Shown: positions 62,593 to 64,000 of the stretch, piece after piece
How positions within the stretch are numbered: position 1 is the stretch's first letter
How the letters are laid out: every line of letters starts with the position of its first letter
Assembly (NCBI GenBank): GCA_947463515.1
Contig: CANHRI010000001.1
Span: 58,470-122,469 of the forward strand
DNA: 64,000 bases
From: Flavobacteriaceae bacterium
GTDB taxonomy: Bacteria > Bacteroidota > Bacteroidia > Flavobacteriales > Flavobacteriaceae
Direction: 5' to 3'
Program-made: the position numbers and the translations under genes
Notes under the pieces: generated by a model
Seen by the model: only the letters and a program-made list of their open reading frames with translations
Told to the model about the DNA's origin: nothing
Databases searched by the model: none

Positions 62593-62697
62593 GTTATCTT
62601 TTTCTGAAAAAATCAGAATAGAATGTAGCACCTTCCTCGAGGTTGAGGGGTTGCTAAGCGTTCGTAGGGTCTATTCCCTCCCGCTTTCGTGATAACG
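62593..62697 (-). promoter_or_regulatory. SAM-I (S-box) riboswitch controlling metH
   Basis: On the minus strand: GTTATCACGAAAGCGGGAGG, then GACCCTACGAACGCTTAGCAACC, an internal hairpin, then GGTGCTACATTC and closing GATAAC. These are the conserved S-box core elements in correct order and spacing. P1 is GTTATC/GATAAC. When SAM is high the downstream metH (and perhaps metF) should be turned down. Confidence 0.94.
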
Positions 62698-62718
62698 CCA
62701 TTATTTTTAAGAACAATG

Positions 62719-62726
62719 CAAAGGTA
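62719..62726 (-). promoter_or_regulatory. Promoter of the metH unit (TTG-N20-TACCTTTG)
   Basis: Exact TAnnTTTG on the minus strand with TTG (62747-62749, minus) 20 bp upstream. The aptamer starts about 22 bp after the box, consistent with a transcript that begins right before the riboswitch. Confidence 0.7.
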
Positions 62727-62769
62727 AGACAAGAAAATCCTCATTTCAAAATAATTATTTGAAAAAAAG

Positions 62770-62783
62770 CGCAAACGTTTGCG
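62770..62783. promoter_or_regulatory. LacI/PurR-type operator-like palindrome CGCAAACGTTTGCG
   Basis: Perfect 14-bp palindrome with the central ACG core typical of LacI/GalR-family operators; it stands between the divergent metH and metK promoters. No regulator gene is in the window. Confidence 0.55.
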
Positions 62784-62826
62784 AAAAATTTAAAGATATA
62801 TTTGGAATTATTGGATTTGATTTTCA

Positions 62827-62834
62827 TAAATTTG
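62827..62834 (+). promoter_or_regulatory. -7 box (TAAATTTG) for metK
   Basis: Exact TAnnTTTG ending about 16 bp before the candidate SAM-II aptamer, so the aptamer would be near the 5' end of the RNA. A second candidate TATATTTG lies at 62797-62804. Confidence 0.6.
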
Positions 62835-62850
62835 CAACCGAAAAATAGAA

Positions 62851-62902
62851 GAGGAGAAATTTGTTCTGATTGCAACCTCGTAAAAAAATGCTAAAGCAGT
62901 AA
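62851..62902 (+). promoter_or_regulatory. Candidate SAM-II (SAM_alpha) riboswitch upstream of metK
   Basis: GAGG at 62851-62854 and CCTC at 62876-62879 form P1. The loop ends ATTGCAA directly before CCTC, followed by CGT-A-run and TGCTAAAG. These positions match the SAM-II consensus (loop ending TTGCA, then CCAC-type strand, GTTAAA, GCTAAAG). P1 differs from the usual GTGG/CCAC by a paired change. CTAAAG (62891) and CTTTAG (62908-62913) can form a hairpin that would block the pseudoknot strand. Confidence 0.72.
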
Positions 62903-62972
62903 TTCTTCTTTAGTTGTTGCACCACCCTTTTTCCCTCTTATCATTTAAAACAAAAATTTTAAAGGTATAATT

Positions 62973-64000
62973 ATGGCTTATTTATTTACTTCTGAGTCGG
63001 TAAGTGAAGGACACCCAGACAAAGTAGCGGATCAGATTTCTGACGCGTTAATTGACAACTTTTTGGCATTTGATGCTGATTCTAAAGTAGCTTGCGAAAC
63101 GTTGGTCACTACGGGACAAGTTATTTTGGCGGGTGAGGTGAAATCTAACACCTATTTGGATGTGCAGCAAATCGCACGTGATGTCATCAAGAAAATTGGG
63201 TACACCAAAAGCGAGTACATGTTTGAAGCCAATTCATGTGGTGTGCTTTCAGCGATTCACGAACAATCGGCAGACATTAACCAAGGAGTTGACCGTGCCA
63301 CCAAAGAAGAGCAAGGGGCGGGTGACCAAGGAATGATGTTTGGCTATGCCACCAATGAAACCAACAATTACATGCCATTGGCGTTGGATTTGTCGCATGC
63401 CTTATTGATTGAATTGGCAAATTTACGTCGCGAAAACAATGAAATCACCTATTTACGTCCAGATGCCAAGTCGCAAGTAACTTTAGAATATTCTGACGAT
63501 AACAAACCGCAACGTATTGACGCGATTGTGATTTCGACCCAACACGACGACTTCGATCAAGAAGAAGCGATGTTGGCGAAAATCAAGAAAGACATGATCG
63601 AAATCTTGATTCCGCGCGTGAAAGCGAAATACCCACAATACGCCCATTTATTTAACGACGATATCACCTACCACATCAACCCAACAGGTAAATTCGTGAT
63701 CGGTGGTCCACACGGAGATACAGGTTTAACAGGCCGTAAAATCATCGTAGATACCTACGGTGGAAAAGGTGCTCACGGTGGTGGTGCATTCTCTGGTAAG
63801 GATCCGTCCAAAGTAGACCGTTCAGCTGCCTATGCAACACGTCACATAGCGAAAAACTTAGTCGCTGCTGGTTTATGTGACCAAGTATTAGTTCAAGTTT
63901 CTTACGCGATCGGTGTAGCTAAACCATGTGGTTTATTCATTGATACCTACGGAACAGCGAAAGTAGATATGACAGACGGCGAAATCGCACGTAAAGTAGA
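62973..64000 (+). CDS. metK: S-adenosylmethionine synthetase, 3' truncated
   Basis: Not in the ORF track because it runs off the window. From ATG 62973: [20 protein letters not shown], then [34 protein letters not shown] and [22 protein letters not shown], the ATP- and methionine-binding motifs of MetK. 342 codons visible of about 420 expected. It makes SAM from methionine and ATP. It is divergent from metH and has its own candidate SAM-II leader. Confidence 0.97.
   Translation, partial: MAYLFTSESVSEGHPDKVADQISDALIDNFLAFDADSKVACETLVTTGQVILAGEVKSNTYLDVQQIARDVIKKIGYTKSEYMFEANSCGVLSAIHEQSADINQGVDRATKEEQGAGDQGMMFGYATNETNNYMPLALDLSHALLIELANLRRENNEITYLRPDAKSQVTLEYSDDNKPQRIDAIVISTQHDDFDQEEAMLAKIKKDMIEILIPRVKAKYPQYAHLFNDDITYHINPTGKFVIGGPHGDTGLTGRKIIVDTYGGKGAHGGGAFSGKDPSKVDRSAAYATRHIAKNLVAAGLCDQVLVQVSYAIGVAKPCGLFIDTYGTAKVDMTDGEIARKV

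Noticed and set aside
62462-62692. 76-aa plus-strand ORF across the metH leader
   Set aside because: It coincides with the SAM-I riboswitch on the opposite strand.

Overview
The window looks like a chromosomal segment of a Bacteroidota bacterium, most likely a Flavobacteriaceae member close to Flavobacterium. The reasons are: three secreted proteins with type IX secretion (T9SS) sorting domains (types A and B), a GldA gliding/T9SS ABC ATPase, the exbB-exbD-exbD-tonB-PstS-TPR gene order, a methionine synthase split into two genes, a bifunctional DAHP synthase/chorismate mutase, and many TAnnTTTG promoter -7 boxes. No rRNA, tRNA, CRISPR array, prophage or transposase was seen.

Layout. 0-2 kb: arsenic detoxification (truncated arsenate reductase-like gene plus Acr3 efflux pump) and a truncated haemoglobin. 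1.9-4.1 kb: a T9SS repeat protein broken by one in-frame stop. 4.3-8.7 kb: FabH-like synthase, methyltransferase, glycosyltransferase and an MlaE/MlaF lipid transporter pair. 8.7-12.5 kb: a giant T9SS type B protein. 12.6-23.3 kb: metabolic and housekeeping genes (manC, SprT-like, four-helix protein, SDR, acyl-CoA dehydrogenase, anmK, glutamate dehydrogenase, nhaA, a TonB-like protein, glycosyltransferase, miaE). 23.4-24.5 kb: a decayed, AT-rich nuclease gene. 24.7-33.3 kb: outer-membrane receptor and the Exb/TonB operon. 33.7-35.7 kb: remnant of a HerA-like ATPase, a secreted SGNH/PKD protein and a cupin. 35.8-44.7 kb: kynurenine genes (kmo, kynU) flanking a flavin reductase/DUF2256/DASH cryptochrome/FeS photolyase operon and a penicillin acylase. 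44.9-54.1 kb: queA, aroA, MazG, dtd, rsgA and a Phe/Tyr operon with a probable attenuator. 54.6-57.3 kb: gldA, DUF2807 lipoprotein and PagL-like deacylase. 57.6-64 kb: the methionine/SAM locus.

The most striking regulation is at 62.5-63.0 kb. The metH-metH-metF strand carries a clear SAM-I (S-box) riboswitch. The divergent metK carries what looks like a SAM-II riboswitch of a different architecture. A LacI-type palindrome lies between the two promoters.

The other main theme is non-coding repeats. Families of 7-bp tandem repeats (TTATGAR, ACTARTY, GTTGTCG) fill intergenic gaps, mostly between 44 and 62 kb, and have entered the metH reading frame twice. Three diverged copies of a GC-rich structured intergenic element also occur, as do paired copies of a GCCCCCCARCCCCCAAAGGGGGAG element. 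Several genes are recently broken (one nonsense codon, one A-tract frameshift plus stop, one frameshifted and truncated remnant).
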